A stretch of 64,000 nucleotides of DNA from Corynebacterium pollutisoli (GCF_900177745.1 NZ_FXAR01000003.1:186001-250000); one strand, 5' to 3'; positions 7,417 to 16,227 are shown, counted from the first letter of the stretch. Notes: generated from the sequence alone by a model not told the origin. A program made the numbers and translations.

Positions 7417-10377
7417 CTACTTGTCTCCTTCCGTGCCGGTGGTGCCGGTGGTGCCGGTGGTGCTCATTGCTTTGCGACGCTCCGCCGCCCGCGCCATCGA
7501 CCGTGCCCGGTCGCGGGCGCGCTGTTTGCGCATCTCCTCCTCCTGGTCGAGCTGACCGCCCAGGGAGGAGAGGATGTGCATCATGAGTCCGACGACGATG
7601 AGGTAGACGCCGGCGTCGAAAAGCAGGGCCGACGGCAGGGACATGTTGCCGATGAGCGGCAGGTCCACCGAGTCGTACCAGGACGTCAGCGGCGGGTGGC
7701 CGAGGAACATCGGCCAGATCGCCGCGGCCGCGGAGAGGATCAGGCCTGTGCCGAGGATACGACCGGCGTCCACCGGCAGCGCCTCCTCGAGCTCCGCGCG
7801 ACCACCCGCGACGTAGCGCAGGGTGAAGGCCAGCGCGGCGACGAGACCGCCCGCGAAACCACCACCCGGGGCGTTGTGGCCCGCGAAGAAGAAGTACAGG
7901 GACAGCGCGATCATCGACGGGAAGAGGATGCGCGTGGCCACGTCCACCATGAGGGAACGATTCTGGGCGCGCTCGGTCTCCACACCCGCGGCCAGCCAAC
8001 GACGGCCGGTGACCGTCAGCGTCGGGCGACGCGAGGAACGGTTGAACGAGCGGGTGCGGTAGATGAGCGAGGCGACACCCGTGGCCGCGATGACCAGCAC
8101 CGAGACCTCACCGAAGGTGTCCCACGCACGCAGGTCGACGAGCAGCACGTTGACCGCGTTGGCGCCGTGGCCGATGTCCTGCGCCAGATCCGGGATGAAC
8201 GTGGCGATGGGCACCTGGGAGCGGGCGTTGATGGCGAACATCGTCACCACCGTCACCGACAGGCCCACCGCGATGGACAGCCAGGCGCGGATGCGGTTGG
8301 CCTTCGCCCCCGGCGACCACTCCGTGCTGGTGGGCAGCTTGCGCAGCACCAGCATGAAGATGACCATGAGGACGGTCTCCACCAGCGTCTGCGTCAGCGC
8401 CAGATCCGGCGCACCCTGCAGCGCGAAGATGACCGCCAGGGCGTAGCCGGTGACACCGACGAGGATGACTCCCGACAGACGGTTGTCCATGCGGGTGGCG
8501 GTGATGGCCGCGACGATGATGATCGCCGACGCCAGCGCCTGCCACGGCGAATCCCACAGCACCATGCGCACATCCGGCCGGTCGCCGAGGACCAGCACCA
8601 CCATCGGCAGCGCGATGAGCACCGAGAAGATGATGCCCAGGTTGACCGCCAGTGAACCACGCTGGGTGGAGGCGGTCAGGCGCAGCGAGATGGTGCGCAG
8701 GTAGTCCAGCACCGAGTCGTAGGCGGCGTCCGCGGAACCCAGGGCGGGCTCCTCGAACTGCGCCTTGGCGATGATGTCGCGCTGCCAGTGCAGGGCCACA
8801 CCACCGACGATGATGACGATCGACAGCAGCAGCGGGATGGTGAAGCCGTGCCACAGGGCCAGGTAGATGCTCTCCTCGCCCGGGGCCAGCGGCAGGACGT
8901 TGTCCAGGTGCGTGGTGATCGCGTTCGACAGCGGCAGCGGGTACACGCCGAACCCGACGGTGCAGGCGGTGAGGATGAGCGGGGCGATCCACAGGCGCGG
9001 GCCGATCGAGTGCATCTTGGCCACCGCCTCGGAGGTGCCGCCGCCGGACTCGTGGTCCGCCGGCTTCGTCGCGAACGCCCCGTAGAGGAAGCGCAGCGAG
9101 TACGCCATCGTCAGCGCGGAACCGACGACGATGGCCACCAGCATGAGGTTGCGCGGCATACCGACGAGCAGGTCCTCGTGCATGACCGCCTCGAGGACGG
9201 ACTCCTTGGCCACGAAGCCGAACAACGGGGGCATGCCCGCCATCGACAGCGCCGAGATCATCGCCAGCGCCGTGACGAAGGGCTGCTTCCGGCCCAGTCC
9301 CGACAGCTCCCGCAGGTCACGGGTACCGGTGGTGTGGTCGATGGCACCGACGATCATGAACAGGGTCGCCTTGAACAGGGAGTGCGCGAACGTCAAGGCC
9401 AGGCCGGCGAGCATCGCCTCCCGCGAACCGACCGCCACCACCGAGGTGATGAAGCCCAGCTGCGAAACCGTGCCGTACGCCAGGACCAGCTTGAGGTCCT
9501 TCTGGCGCAGCGCCATCCAACCGGCCATGAGCATGGTGAACAGACCCAGCGGAATGACCACCAGGTGCCAGGTGGTGACCACGTTGAAGTCGGGGGCGAG
9601 GCGGGCGACGAGGTAGATGCCCGCCTTCACCATCGCCGCGGAGTGCAGGTACGCCGACACCGGGGTCGGGGCGGCCATCGCGCCGGGGAGCCAGAAGTGG
9701 CCCGGGGCGATCGCCGACTTGGTCAGCGCACCCGCCAGGATGAGCACGATCGCCGCCGTGATGTGCGGGGTCTGCGCGATCCCGTCGAACGGCGCGATCT
9801 CCGACAGACGCCAGATACCCGTCTGCCGGCCCAGCAGGATGATGCCGACCAGCATGGCCAGGCCGCCGAGCGTGGTGACCATGAGGGCCTGCCCGGCGGA
9901 ACGGCGGGACGACGCACGCTCACCGTAGTAACCCACCAGCAGGAACGACAGCACCGACGTGATCTCCCAGAAGATGTACATCAGGAGGAAGTTGTCGGAG
10001 GTCACCAGGCCGAACATGGCCATGGCGAAGGCCACCATCTGGGCGCCGAAGATCGACAGGCGGCGTGGGTTGGAGTCGAAATAACCCCAGCAGTAGAACA
10101 GGACCAGGGCACCCACACCCAGGATGATCAGGCTGAACAGTCCCGCGAGGGAGTCCATCCGGAATTCCAGGTTGAGGTGTGCGGCCGGCATCCATTCCAT
10201 GACGAAGAGCAGGGAGCCGCCGTCGGCGAACGTCCCTGACAGGAACAGGTTGAGTACCCAGAAGAAGCCCACGGCCGGCACGATGGCCAACAGCCCGAAG
10301 GCGGAGCGACCCATGGCGCGGATGAGGACAGGTGCGACCAACGCGGCGATGGTCAGGGCAGCCAGAAGTAACAGCAC
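7417..10377 (-). CDS. mnhA: Na+/H+ antiporter subunit A with fused B domain (MnhA/MrpAB)
   Basis: A protein of 986 residues and the largest subunit. The N-terminal two-thirds is a NuoL-like proton channel with DNFLLMYIFWEITSVLSFLLVGYY, the KSAIAPGHFWLPGAMAAPTPVSAYLHSA lysine helix, and LAYGTVSQLGFITS. About residues 640-760 carry the MrpA-specific region (QGAPDLALTQTLVETVLMVIF). The C-terminal part, about 830-960, is an MnhB domain (FFAGHNAPGGGFAGGLVAALAF), so the window encodes no separate mnhB. The protein ends in a short (TTG) repeat from a four-fold 9-nt DNA repeat. The start is GTG at 10375-10377. It is the first gene of the mnhA-C-D-E-F-G operon. Confidence 0.93.
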   Translation of the reverse strand: MLLLLAALTIAALVAPVLIRAMGRSAFGLLAIVPAVGFFWVLNLFLSGTFADGGSLLFVMEWMPAAHLNLEFRMDSLAGLFSLIILGVGALVLFYCWGYFDSNPRRLSIFGAQMVAFAMAMFGLVTSDNFLLMYIFWEITSVLSFLLVGYYGERASSRRSAGQALMVTTLGGLAMLVGIILLGRQTGIWRLSEIAPFDGIAQTPHITAAIVLILAGALTKSAIAPGHFWLPGAMAAPTPVSAYLHSAAMVKAGIYLVARLAPDFNVVTTWHLVVIPLGLFTMLMAGWMALRQKDLKLVLAYGTVSQLGFITSVVAVGSREAMLAGLALTFAHSLFKATLFMIVGAIDHTTGTRDLRELSGLGRKQPFVTALAMISALSMAGMPPLFGFVAKESVLEAVMHEDLLVGMPRNLMLVAIVVGSALTMAYSLRFLYGAFATKPADHESGGGTSEAVAKMHSIGPRLWIAPLILTACTVGFGVYPLPLSNAITTHLDNVLPLAPGEESIYLALWHGFTIPLLLSIVIIVGGVALHWQRDIIAKAQFEEPALGSADAAYDSVLDYLRTISLRLTASTQRGSLAVNLGIIFSVLIALPMVVLVLGDRPDVRMVLWDSPWQALASAIIIVAAITATRMDNRLSGVILVGVTGYALAVIFALQGAPDLALTQTLVETVLMVIFMLVLRKLPTSTEWSPGAKANRIRAWLSIAVGLSVTVVTMFAINARSQVPIATFIPDLAQDIGHGANAVNVLLVDLRAWDTFGEVSVLVIAATGVASLIYRTRSFNRSSRRPTLTVTGRRWLAAGVETERAQNRSLMVDVATRILFPSMIALSLYFFFAGHNAPGGGFAGGLVAALAFTLRYVAGGRAELEEALPVDAGRILGTGLILSAAAAIWPMFLGHPPLTSWYDSVDLPLIGNMSLPSALLFDAGVYLIVVGLMMHILSSLGGQLDQEEEMRKQRARDRARSMARAAERRKAMSTTGTTGTTGTEGDK

Positions 10378-10780
10378 GTCTGCGGTGTTCCCCTTCGCTT
10401 TGAGGCGGACAGGTCAGTCAGGTCGAACGCAGACCGCGCGTCCGTGGTTGTCGTCGCCAACGTGCGTGCTGCCCCCAGCGGCACTGAGAAACACCCATGA
10501 TTGAGGCGGCGTCGATAGGCGGCGCGGCCAACGATAAGACAGTCTAACTGAAGGCTGTATATATGGCCCTGTTGCACTGGTCACGGGGGCACCTTCGGAC
10601 ATTAATGGGGTGGGGTGCGGTGTCGCCTCGGTGTTCCCACGGTGTTCCCACGCGGATTTTATTCGTCGTACTATTTGACCTGCGGAAATGGTCCACCGCC
10701 CGCAAATCCACGTGGGAACCCCGAGGGCGTACCAAAGAGAAACTCCCCGCCACGTGGACGGGGAGTGACGCGTGAATGTA
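10378..10780. other. Intergenic region between the mnh operon and the LeuA-domain gene
   Basis: No convincing gene is present; the short open frames have no family features. It must hold the promoter of the mnh operon (minus strand); the AT-rich stretch at about 10530-10565 is the likeliest place. Three copies of the 9-mer GTTCCCACG are seen: two direct (10633-10641 and 10644-10652) and one inverted (10711-10719). The far end holds the terminator of the neighbouring minus-strand gene. Confidence 0.6.
10731..10765 (-). terminator. Rho-independent terminator of the LeuA-domain gene
   Basis: Read on the minus strand, CTCCCCG (10765-10759) pairs with CGGGGAG (10749-10743) around a 9-nt spacer that can itself fold, followed by the T-rich run TTTCTCTTT. 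It lies 16 bases past the stop codon at 10781. Confidence 0.75.
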
Positions 10781-11302
10781 TCAGCCGTAGATGCGCTGCG
10801 CGCCGGAGGCCAGGGCGGCGGCGATGGAGGCGTCGTTGGTGGCGCCGAAACCCATGGCCCAGGCGGTGCGGTTCTCGTTGTTCTGGTGGGCGACCTTGAC
10901 GAAGGTGATGGTGGCCTCGAAGAGCTCGGTCTGGTGGAAGGCCAGGATCTCGACGTGGCGGCCGGCGTCGGCCAGCAGGTGGGAGGCGGCGGAGGTCGGG
11001 CCCATGGCGGTGATGTCGTGGGTGGAGGTGATCGGCTGCTCGGTCTTGGAGGTGCGGATCATCTCGGCGGTGTAGTGCTGCTGGCCGCCGCGGCCACGGG
11101 TGGCCTCCAGGTGGGCGATGCGGATGTCGGCGGCGGGGGCGTAGGTGGCGATGAACAGGGGCCAGGCCATGCCGGCGGCCTCGTCGCGCATACCGCGGGG
11201 CAGACGGTGGTCGTTGCCGAAACGCGCGGTGAACGGATCCTGCTGGATGTCAGCGGAAGCGTAGGTGGAGGTGGTGACGGGTGCGAAAGTAGCGTTGAAC
11301 AT
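10781..11302 (-). CDS. Stand-alone LeuA allosteric (dimerisation/regulatory) domain protein
   Basis: A protein of 173 residues starting MFNATFAPVTTSTYASADIQ. From about residue 60 it resembles the C-terminal regulatory domain of actinobacterial 2-isopropylmalate synthase: HYTAEM for the first strand, MGPTSAASHLLADAGRHVEIL (compare the GP-x-A-F-x-ALADVG-x-DV element of LeuA), and the final RTAWAMGFGATNDASIAAALASG (compare the VWGVG-x(6)-AS-x-A-x-SA end of LeuA). The catalytic TIM barrel with its metal-binding HxH is absent. In LeuA this domain binds leucine for feedback inhibition. The role of a free copy is unknown: it might sense leucine or combine with LeuA. It has its own leader region and terminator. 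Confidence 0.75.
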   Translation of the reverse strand: MFNATFAPVTTSTYASADIQQDPFTARFGNDHRLPRGMRDEAAGMAWPLFIATYAPAADIRIAHLEATRGRGGQQHYTAEMIRTSKTEQPITSTHDITAMGPTSAASHLLADAGRHVEILAFHQTELFEATITFVKVAHQNNENRTAWAMGFGATNDASIAAALASGAQRIYG

Positions 11303-11306
11303 GATG

Positions 11307-11456
11307 CGGTCCTCTAAAGGTCTTCGAAAAGGAAGGGAATTTTTAAGTGGACCGACTCTTCAGCGGCGAAAAAGCTTAACGACTACTACCCCAGGGTGCG
11401 GGGAGTCAGTCCCTAGCCCGCACTGGGGTTCGTAGCCTCGGCTACTAGCTGAAGAG
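11307..11456 (-). promoter_or_regulatory. Structured leader RNA, probable attenuator upstream of the LeuA-domain gene
   Basis: On the minus strand the leader can fold into a closed unit: CTCTTCAGC (11456-11448) pairs perfectly with GCTGAAGAG (11364-11356). It encloses a hairpin GTAGCC/GGCTAC (11445-11432) and a strong hairpin CCCCAGTGCGGG / CCCGCA-CC-CTGGGG (11428-11389). Downstream, CGGTCC (11354-11349; plus-strand ggaccg) can pair with GGACCG (11312-11307), which overlaps the AGAGGA ribosome-binding site of the gene. A short open frame runs into the strong hairpin. This arrangement fits amino-acid attenuation acting on transcription or on translation. Confidence 0.65.
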
Positions 11457-11475
11457 CGATGTTGGTGTACGTCAC
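11413..11475 (-). CDS. Candidate leader peptide (20 aa), leaderless start
   Basis: GTG at 11473-11475 opens a 20-codon frame reading M T Y T N I A L Q L V A E A T N P S A G and ends at TAG inside the first arm of the strong hairpin. The start codon lies exactly 7 nt after a TAGAGT -10 box, so it would be translated from the very 5' end of the RNA. It holds CTT and CTA leucine codons close together; CTA is rare in GC-rich genomes and is used in leucine leader peptides elsewhere. A second in-frame GTG at 11484 would add three residues but overlaps the -10 box. Confidence 0.5.
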   Translation of the reverse strand: MTYTNIALQLVAEATNPSAG

Positions 11476-11482
11476 GTGTGTC

Positions 11483-11512
11483 ACTCTATGACCTACGCCA
11501 CCCTCTTGGCAA
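11483..11512 (-). promoter_or_regulatory. Promoter of the leader / LeuA-domain gene
   Basis: On the minus strand, -35 TTGCCA (11512-11507), an 18-nt spacer and -10 TAGAGT (11488-11483) precede a predicted transcription start at about 11475, which is the G of the leader-peptide GTG. Confidence 0.65.
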
Positions 11513-11557
11513 CCCGTTCACTGGAATTAACCTCCCGTTTACCCCCGCAGGTACCCG

Positions 11558-12916
11558 CTACCGGCCCCAGACCTGCAGGAACGCGGCCTCCGCGACGGCC
11601 ACGTTGATGATCTCGGTGGGGTCGACGGACTCGTCGGGGGAGTGGATGGTGCACTGCGGCTCCTCCACGCCGAAGAGCGCGATCTCGGCGTCCGGGAAGG
11701 CCTCCTGCAGGGCGAGGGTGAGCGGGATGGAGCCGCCGGACCCCAGCGCCACCGCATCCTCCGCGCCGTAGGCGTCGGCCAGGCACTGCCGCAGGACGGT
11801 GAGGGCCGGGCCGGAGGGGTCGGTGGAAAAGGGCTGGTTCTTCTCCTGCACATCGACGGTGATGTGCGCGCCCCACGGGGTGTGGGCCTCAAGGTGTGCC
11901 ACCAACTTCTCCATGACGTCGTCGGCGTCGAGGCCCGCGGGCACGCGCACGTTGAGCTTGGCCTGCGCGGTGGCGGGCACGGCGTTGACGGCCTGTGACA
12001 CCGGGGTGGAGGTGAAGCCGGTGACGGTGATGGCCGGGCGGGCCCACACCATGTCGGCCGGGGCGTCCTCGTCGGTGCCCATGATCTGTGCGCCCTCGAG
12101 CATGCCGGCGTCGCGGCGGAAGTCCTCGGCGCTGTACGGCTCGCCCTCCCAGGTCCGCAGGCAGTCGACGCCGTCGATCGTCGTGCGGCCGTACTCGTCG
12201 CGCAGGGAGTCCAGGACGCGGACCAGGGCGGCGACGGCATCCGGGGCGGCACCGCCGAACTGGCCGGAGTGCAGCGGAGCGCGCAGGGTGTCCACGGTGA
12301 CGGTCACCTGGCCGCCGCCGCGCAGGGACGTCGTCAGCGTCGGCACGCCGACGGCGGCGTTGCCGGAGTCGGCGATGAGGATGACGTCGGCACGGAAGAG
12401 CTCGGGCCGGGTCTGCAGCAGGTGATCGAGGCCCTCGCCGCCGCGCTCCTCGGAACCCTCGACGAGCACGATGAGTCCCAGCTCCGTGCCGCCGAGGTCG
12501 CGCAGGGCACGCAGGACGGCCAGGTGCATGACGAGGTTGCCCTTGCAGTCCGCGGCGCCGCGGCCGTACCAGCGGCCGTCGCGTTCGGTGAGCTCGAAGG
12601 GCGGGGAGGTCCACAGGGAGTGGTCACCGGCGGGAACCACGTCGTGGTGGGAGTAGAGGAGGACGGTGGGCATGCCGGGGGCCGCTTCCCGACGCCCGAT
12701 CACCGCCGTCGATCCGTCGACGGTGTCGTGGGTGGTGACGTCGAGGCCGGCGTCGACAAGCGCCTTCCGGGTCCATTCGGCGGCGCCGGCGGCGTCGTCC
12801 TCGTGGCCGGGCTCGTTGTGGACGGAGTCGAACGCGACGATCTCGGTGAGGTCGCGGAAGATGCGGTCGCGCTGTCCTTCTATATGGGTGCGGAGTTCGT
12901 GGAGGGAAGCAGTCAT
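11558..12916 (-). CDS. M20 family metallopeptidase (dipeptidase / DapE-like)
   Basis: A zinc exopeptidase or deacylase of 452 residues. Metal-binding elements are visible: [13 protein letters not shown] (His ligand, then Asp), [20 protein letters not shown] (bridging Asp) and [16 protein letters not shown] (the Glu general base and Glu ligand). A dimerisation domain follows at about residues 200-330. The overall layout matches actinobacterial dipeptidases of the ArgE/DapE/CPG2 group, which cleave dipeptides or acylated amino acids in the cytosol. The ATG at 12914-12916 lies 8 nt after TAGAAT, suggesting a leaderless transcript. The gene is divergent from the 13-29 kb cassette. Confidence 0.87.
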   Translation of the reverse strand: MTASLHELRTHIEGQRDRIFRDLTEIVAFDSVHNEPGHEDDAAGAAEWTRKALVDAGLDVTTHDTVDGSTAVIGRREAAPGMPTVLLYSHHDVVPAGDHSLWTSPPFELTERDGRWYGRGAADCKGNLVMHLAVLRALRDLGGTELGLIVLVEGSEERGGEGLDHLLQTRPELFRADVILIADSGNAAVGVPTLTTSLRGGGQVTVTVDTLRAPLHSGQFGGAAPDAVAALVRVLDSLRDEYGRTTIDGVDCLRTWEGEPYSAEDFRRDAGMLEGAQIMGTDEDAPADMVWARPAITVTGFTSTPVSQAVNAVPATAQAKLNVRVPAGLDADDVMEKLVAHLEAHTPWGAHITVDVQEKNQPFSTDPSGPALTVLRQCLADAYGAEDAVALGSGGSIPLTLALQEAFPDAEIALFGVEEPQCTIHSPDESVDPTEIINVAVAEAAFLQVWGR

Positions 12917-12924
12917 AACGTCGG

Positions 12925-12930
12925 ATTCTA
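12925..12930 (-). promoter_or_regulatory. -10 box of a leaderless promoter (M20 peptidase)
   Basis: TAGAAT on the minus strand, 8 nt before the ATG at 12916; no ribosome-binding site lies between. Confidence 0.5.
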
Positions 12931-13027
12931 CGTACTTTGATCCCCGTGGCGCCCCGTTGAGTGTCAGCTACTAAAATCATGGGAATTACTTCAAAGTCCG
13001 ACCTTGGATGAGATGCCGGAGCTGCAT

Positions 13028-13495
13028 ATGACGCAAGGATTTACCCCGTATTCCGGTGGCGGATACGGAAACCCACCGGGAGGTTTTGCCGGCACCGGGA
13101 CCGGAGAGACTTTCGGCCCGTCTGGGGGAGAGAGCTTCTCGATGCCGTCGGCCCCGCGCGCCCGCCGGGCCACCTCGCAGCCGGTCCAGTACCTGGTTCC
13201 GAGCCTGGTGGCCGGCGTCGTCGGACTGGCGCTCAACGCGTTCCTCGTGCTCGGAGACCTCGTGGCGACGGACCGGACATGGGGTTACACCGCCATCGGA
13301 GCGTGGTTCGTCGCCGGCATCGTCGGTGTCATTGCGTTGGGCTGGTATTTCAGGGAGCAGAACAAGCGCCGGGGCGCCGGGTTCTTCTCCACCGTGGGTT
13401 GGAAGAAGGCCGTCGCCTACCTGACTTACGCCGTTCTCTGCGGCGCGATCATCTGGTCGGCCGTCAGCATTGCATTGTGGGTGAGCAAGTGGTGA
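13028..13495 (+). CDS. Small membrane protein with Gly/Pro-rich N-terminus, first gene of the cassette
   Basis: A protein of 155 residues. The first 45 or so are rich in G, P, S and F (MTQGFTPYSGGGYGNPPGGF) and look disordered. Three hydrophobic helices follow (about 58-80, 88-108 and 130-152) and the protein ends in SKW. ATG at 13028 was chosen because GGAG sits 6 nt before it; earlier in-frame starts (TTG 13004, ATG 13013) have no such site. No known family is recognised. The stop overlaps the next GTG by 4 bases, so it is coupled to the vWA gene; a role as a membrane partner of that protein is inferred from position only. Confidence 0.8.
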   Translation: MTQGFTPYSGGGYGNPPGGFAGTGTGETFGPSGGESFSMPSAPRARRATSQPVQYLVPSLVAGVVGLALNAFLVLGDLVATDRTWGYTAIGAWFVAGIVGVIALGWYFREQNKRRGAGFFSTVGWKKAVAYLTYAVLCGAIIWSAVSIALWVSKW

Positions 13496-16227
13496 ACAGG
13501 TTTGCACAGCGGGTGGCAGCTCTCGGCGCTCTGACCGGAATGGTCGGGGCGCTCGCCGCGCCGGCGGCACTCGCGCAGGACGTGCCGGGGTCCGGAAGCC
13601 TCAACCGGGTCGGTGCCTGTATCGCCGATCGTGGTGCCCTCGACGTCATCATCATGATCGACGAGACCGAGAGTCTCGTCCACGAGGCCCGGGACGGAGC
13701 GGTCAACCCCGATGTCCCCGGTGCCGACGCCGAAGGCCACCGCGTGCCCGCGGCCCAGAGCTTCATCGACGAGCTGGTGGCCAAGCAGCGGGACGACAAC
13801 CTGGAGACCCGCGTCCGGGTCGCCGGTTTCGGCCAGGAGTACAAGTCCGGGGCCACCGACCCCGACAATTACGGTGACTGGCTCGTCCTCGACCAGGACT
13901 CCGCCGGCGAGGCAAAGGACCTCATCGCCGCGTTCGCGGATCGTACCGACGAGCAGTACACCAACTACGCCTCCGCCCTCGAGGGTGCCTACCAGGACTT
14001 CTCCCGCTCCGGTGCGGAGGACCCGTGCCGCATGGTGGTGACCTTCACCGACGGTGCGCTCACCGCAGCCGAGGGTGCGGACGCCGCAGAGGCGGCCCTG
14101 TGTACGCCCGGTGGCGTGACAGACCGACTGCGCGGCGCCAACATCACCAACATCGGCATCGGCCTGTCCGCGCCGCACAACCCCTCCGACTTCTCCCTCT
14201 TCCAAGGGATCACGGAGGGCACCGGCAGCGCTTGCGGTGATCTCCCGCCGAACGGCGCCTTCTTCACCGCCGACAACGTCGGTGGGTTGTTCGCCGCCTT
14301 CCGCGAGGCGCTGGCGACGGGCGGAGAGGCCAGTGGGGAGACCCGCGCGGGGGATCCCTTTCACTTCGTGCTCGACGACTCGATCTCGACGGTGCGCTTC
14401 ACCGCCATCGCCAAGGACGACCTGGGCCCGGACGCACACCTCGTTCTCACCGCACCCGACGGGGAGTCCATTCCACTCCGGGACACCGGTTCCGGCGAAC
14501 TCCACTCCGGTGAGGTGACCTGGGCCGCCACCACGGACCCGGTGCAGAAGGCCGACGGCACACTCGCTCTGACCGACGGCGGCTCCTGGGCCGGAACCTG
14601 GGCGCTGCAGTTCCAGGGGTTCGACGAGTCCGCGGCCGACGGCCGGGTGTTCAACTCCGTGGAGATCCAGCCCGACCTGCAGGTGGAGTTTGTCTCCGGG
14701 GACGACTCGGCTGAGGGACTCAACCTGCGGGACGACGACTCCCTGTACCTGCGTCTCGTCGACCGTGACGGTAACGTCCGCCCCCTCGAGGGCGAAGGCG
14801 TCGTGGACCTGATGTTCAGCGGCACCGCAGCGGGTGACATCGTCCTCGCCGAGAGTGCCGACATCTCCCGTGGCGAGCTGCGGGTGCCGCTCGACGCCAT
14901 CGGGCAGTTCCCCGCCCTGGGCAGCCTGCAGGCGCGTACCACCGTCACCACCCGCGGCGACGGCGTCAACCCCGGCACCCGACTGAGCCCCATCCTCAAC
15001 ACCACGCAGATGACGGTCACCCAGCGGGACATGCCGCAGCTGCCGGGCGACATCCGCTTCCGGGCGGAGGCGGAGACCGTTGCGGTCGACGTGCCCGTCA
15101 CCGGGCCGGGTCGGGTCTGGATCCCGGCCGACAGCCACATCAATGCGGCCACCATCCCCGACGGGCTCTCCGACATCGCGGTGGCCAGCGCCCACGACAG
15201 CGTCGATAATGCTCTCGTCCTGGAACGGGACGAACATGCCGTCCTGCCGATCGAACTGAGCACCACCGAGCTGCGCGACGGCTTCGTCACCGGCACCCTC
15301 CCGGTCGCCATGGCCAATCTCGAGGGGGCGAACGAGACGGTCGCGGACGTGCCGACCGAGGGCGAGCTCTCCGTGCCGATCGACAAGGCGACCTTCGCGA
15401 TCGCCTTCGTCATCGCGCTCGCGCTTGCCCTGTTCATTCCCCTGTTATTCCTTTACGCGGTCCGGTACCACACCGCCCGCATCCCGAAGGACAACATGGG
15501 CTACGTCCGCATGCCGGTGACCATCGACGACGGGCTCATCCGCTTCGCCGGACAGACCCGGCCGGAGATCGATCCCACGGTCGTCGGCCAGCAGCAGATA
15601 CACAACAACGGGAAGAGCTTCAACGCGGACGTGTACTCGGTGAAGGTCAGGAGCTTCCAGCTCAACCCCTTCGCGGAACCCGTCGCCGTGGTCCAGCAGG
15701 CACCCTCCATCAGCGGTGAGGGCAAGCAGCTCAAGGGACACGCCAAGCTCCCCACCGCGGTGCAGGACACCTGGTTCCTCGCCGCCGACCCGACCGACCC
15801 CACGGCCATGGATCTCGTGGTGCTGGCCCGGCACCCCCTGGAGAACGGTGGAAAGAACTTGGTCGACAGCATCATGCACAAGGCCCCCGACCTGGCTGAG
15901 GAGCTGTCCCGACAGCTGGAGAAGCCTGCAGAGGCCACCCCGCCGTCCGTCGGCGGGGTCATCCCGGCGGACAGTGGCCCGCGTGCGACAGGCCCGGCCA
16001 CCGACGGTTTTGCCCCCGGGACATCGGCCGGGGGGTTCGGCTCCGGCGGAGGTTTCGGCTCCGGTGGTTCCGGAGACGGCGCTGCCCCGGGAGCCTCCGG
16101 TGGCGGTTTCGGCTCCGGTGGCTTTGGATCAGGGGGAACCGGTGGCTCCGGCGGATTCGGCTCCGGGTCCTCCGGCGGTGGTTTCGGTTCCGGGAATCCC
16201 GGTGGTTCCGGCGGCTTCGGCAGCTGA
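13492..16227 (+). CDS. Exported membrane-anchored vWA-domain protein with Gly-rich tail
   Basis: A protein of 911 residues. It has a signal peptide (cleavage likely after ALA, residue 28), then a von Willebrand factor A domain (about 50-290) whose metal site reads D57-E-T59-E-S61 in LDVIIMIDETESL, a Thr variant of the usual DxSxS. A long beta-rich extracellular region (about 300-630) follows, then one membrane helix (about 633-656, FAIAFVIALALALFIPLLF), a cytoplasmic domain, and a tail of about 70 residues built of GGFGSGG repeats. vWA domains bind protein partners through a metal ion. The topology suits a surface sensor or adhesive unit signalling inward to the cytosolic tubulin-like protein encoded next. 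It starts with GTG, overlapping the previous stop. Confidence 0.85.
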   Translation: MNRFAQRVAALGALTGMVGALAAPAALAQDVPGSGSLNRVGACIADRGALDVIIMIDETESLVHEARDGAVNPDVPGADAEGHRVPAAQSFIDELVAKQRDDNLETRVRVAGFGQEYKSGATDPDNYGDWLVLDQDSAGEAKDLIAAFADRTDEQYTNYASALEGAYQDFSRSGAEDPCRMVVTFTDGALTAAEGADAAEAALCTPGGVTDRLRGANITNIGIGLSAPHNPSDFSLFQGITEGTGSACGDLPPNGAFFTADNVGGLFAAFREALATGGEASGETRAGDPFHFVLDDSISTVRFTAIAKDDLGPDAHLVLTAPDGESIPLRDTGSGELHSGEVTWAATTDPVQKADGTLALTDGGSWAGTWALQFQGFDESAADGRVFNSVEIQPDLQVEFVSGDDSAEGLNLRDDDSLYLRLVDRDGNVRPLEGEGVVDLMFSGTAAGDIVLAESADISRGELRVPLDAIGQFPALGSLQARTTVTTRGDGVNPGTRLSPILNTTQMTVTQRDMPQLPGDIRFRAEAETVAVDVPVTGPGRVWIPADSHINAATIPDGLSDIAVASAHDSVDNALVLERDEHAVLPIELSTTELRDGFVTGTLPVAMANLEGANETVADVPTEGELSVPIDKATFAIAFVIALALALFIPLLFLYAVRYHTARIPKDNMGYVRMPVTIDDGLIRFAGQTRPEIDPTVVGQQQIHNNGKSFNADVYSVKVRSFQLNPFAEPVAVVQQAPSISGEGKQLKGHAKLPTAVQDTWFLAADPTDPTAMDLVVLARHPLENGGKNLVDSIMHKAPDLAEELSRQLEKPAEATPPSVGGVIPADSGPRATGPATDGFAPGTSAGGFGSGGGFGSGGSGDGAAPGASGGGFGSGGFGSGGTGGSGGFGSGSSGGGFGSGNPGGSGGFGS

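Noticed and set aside
10633..10719. LexA (SOS) boxes
   Set aside because: GTTCCCACG does not fit the actinobacterial TCGAAC-N4-GTTCGA pattern.
11307..11456. A T-box or known metabolite riboswitch
   Set aside because: No T-box bulge sequence or known riboswitch core was recognised; the short open frame and Leu codons fit attenuation better. Not excluded by covariance search, which was not possible.
13426..15237. A 603-codon minus-strand frame over the vWA gene
   Set aside because: Shadow frame; the plus-strand product has a signal peptide, vWA motif and coupled start.
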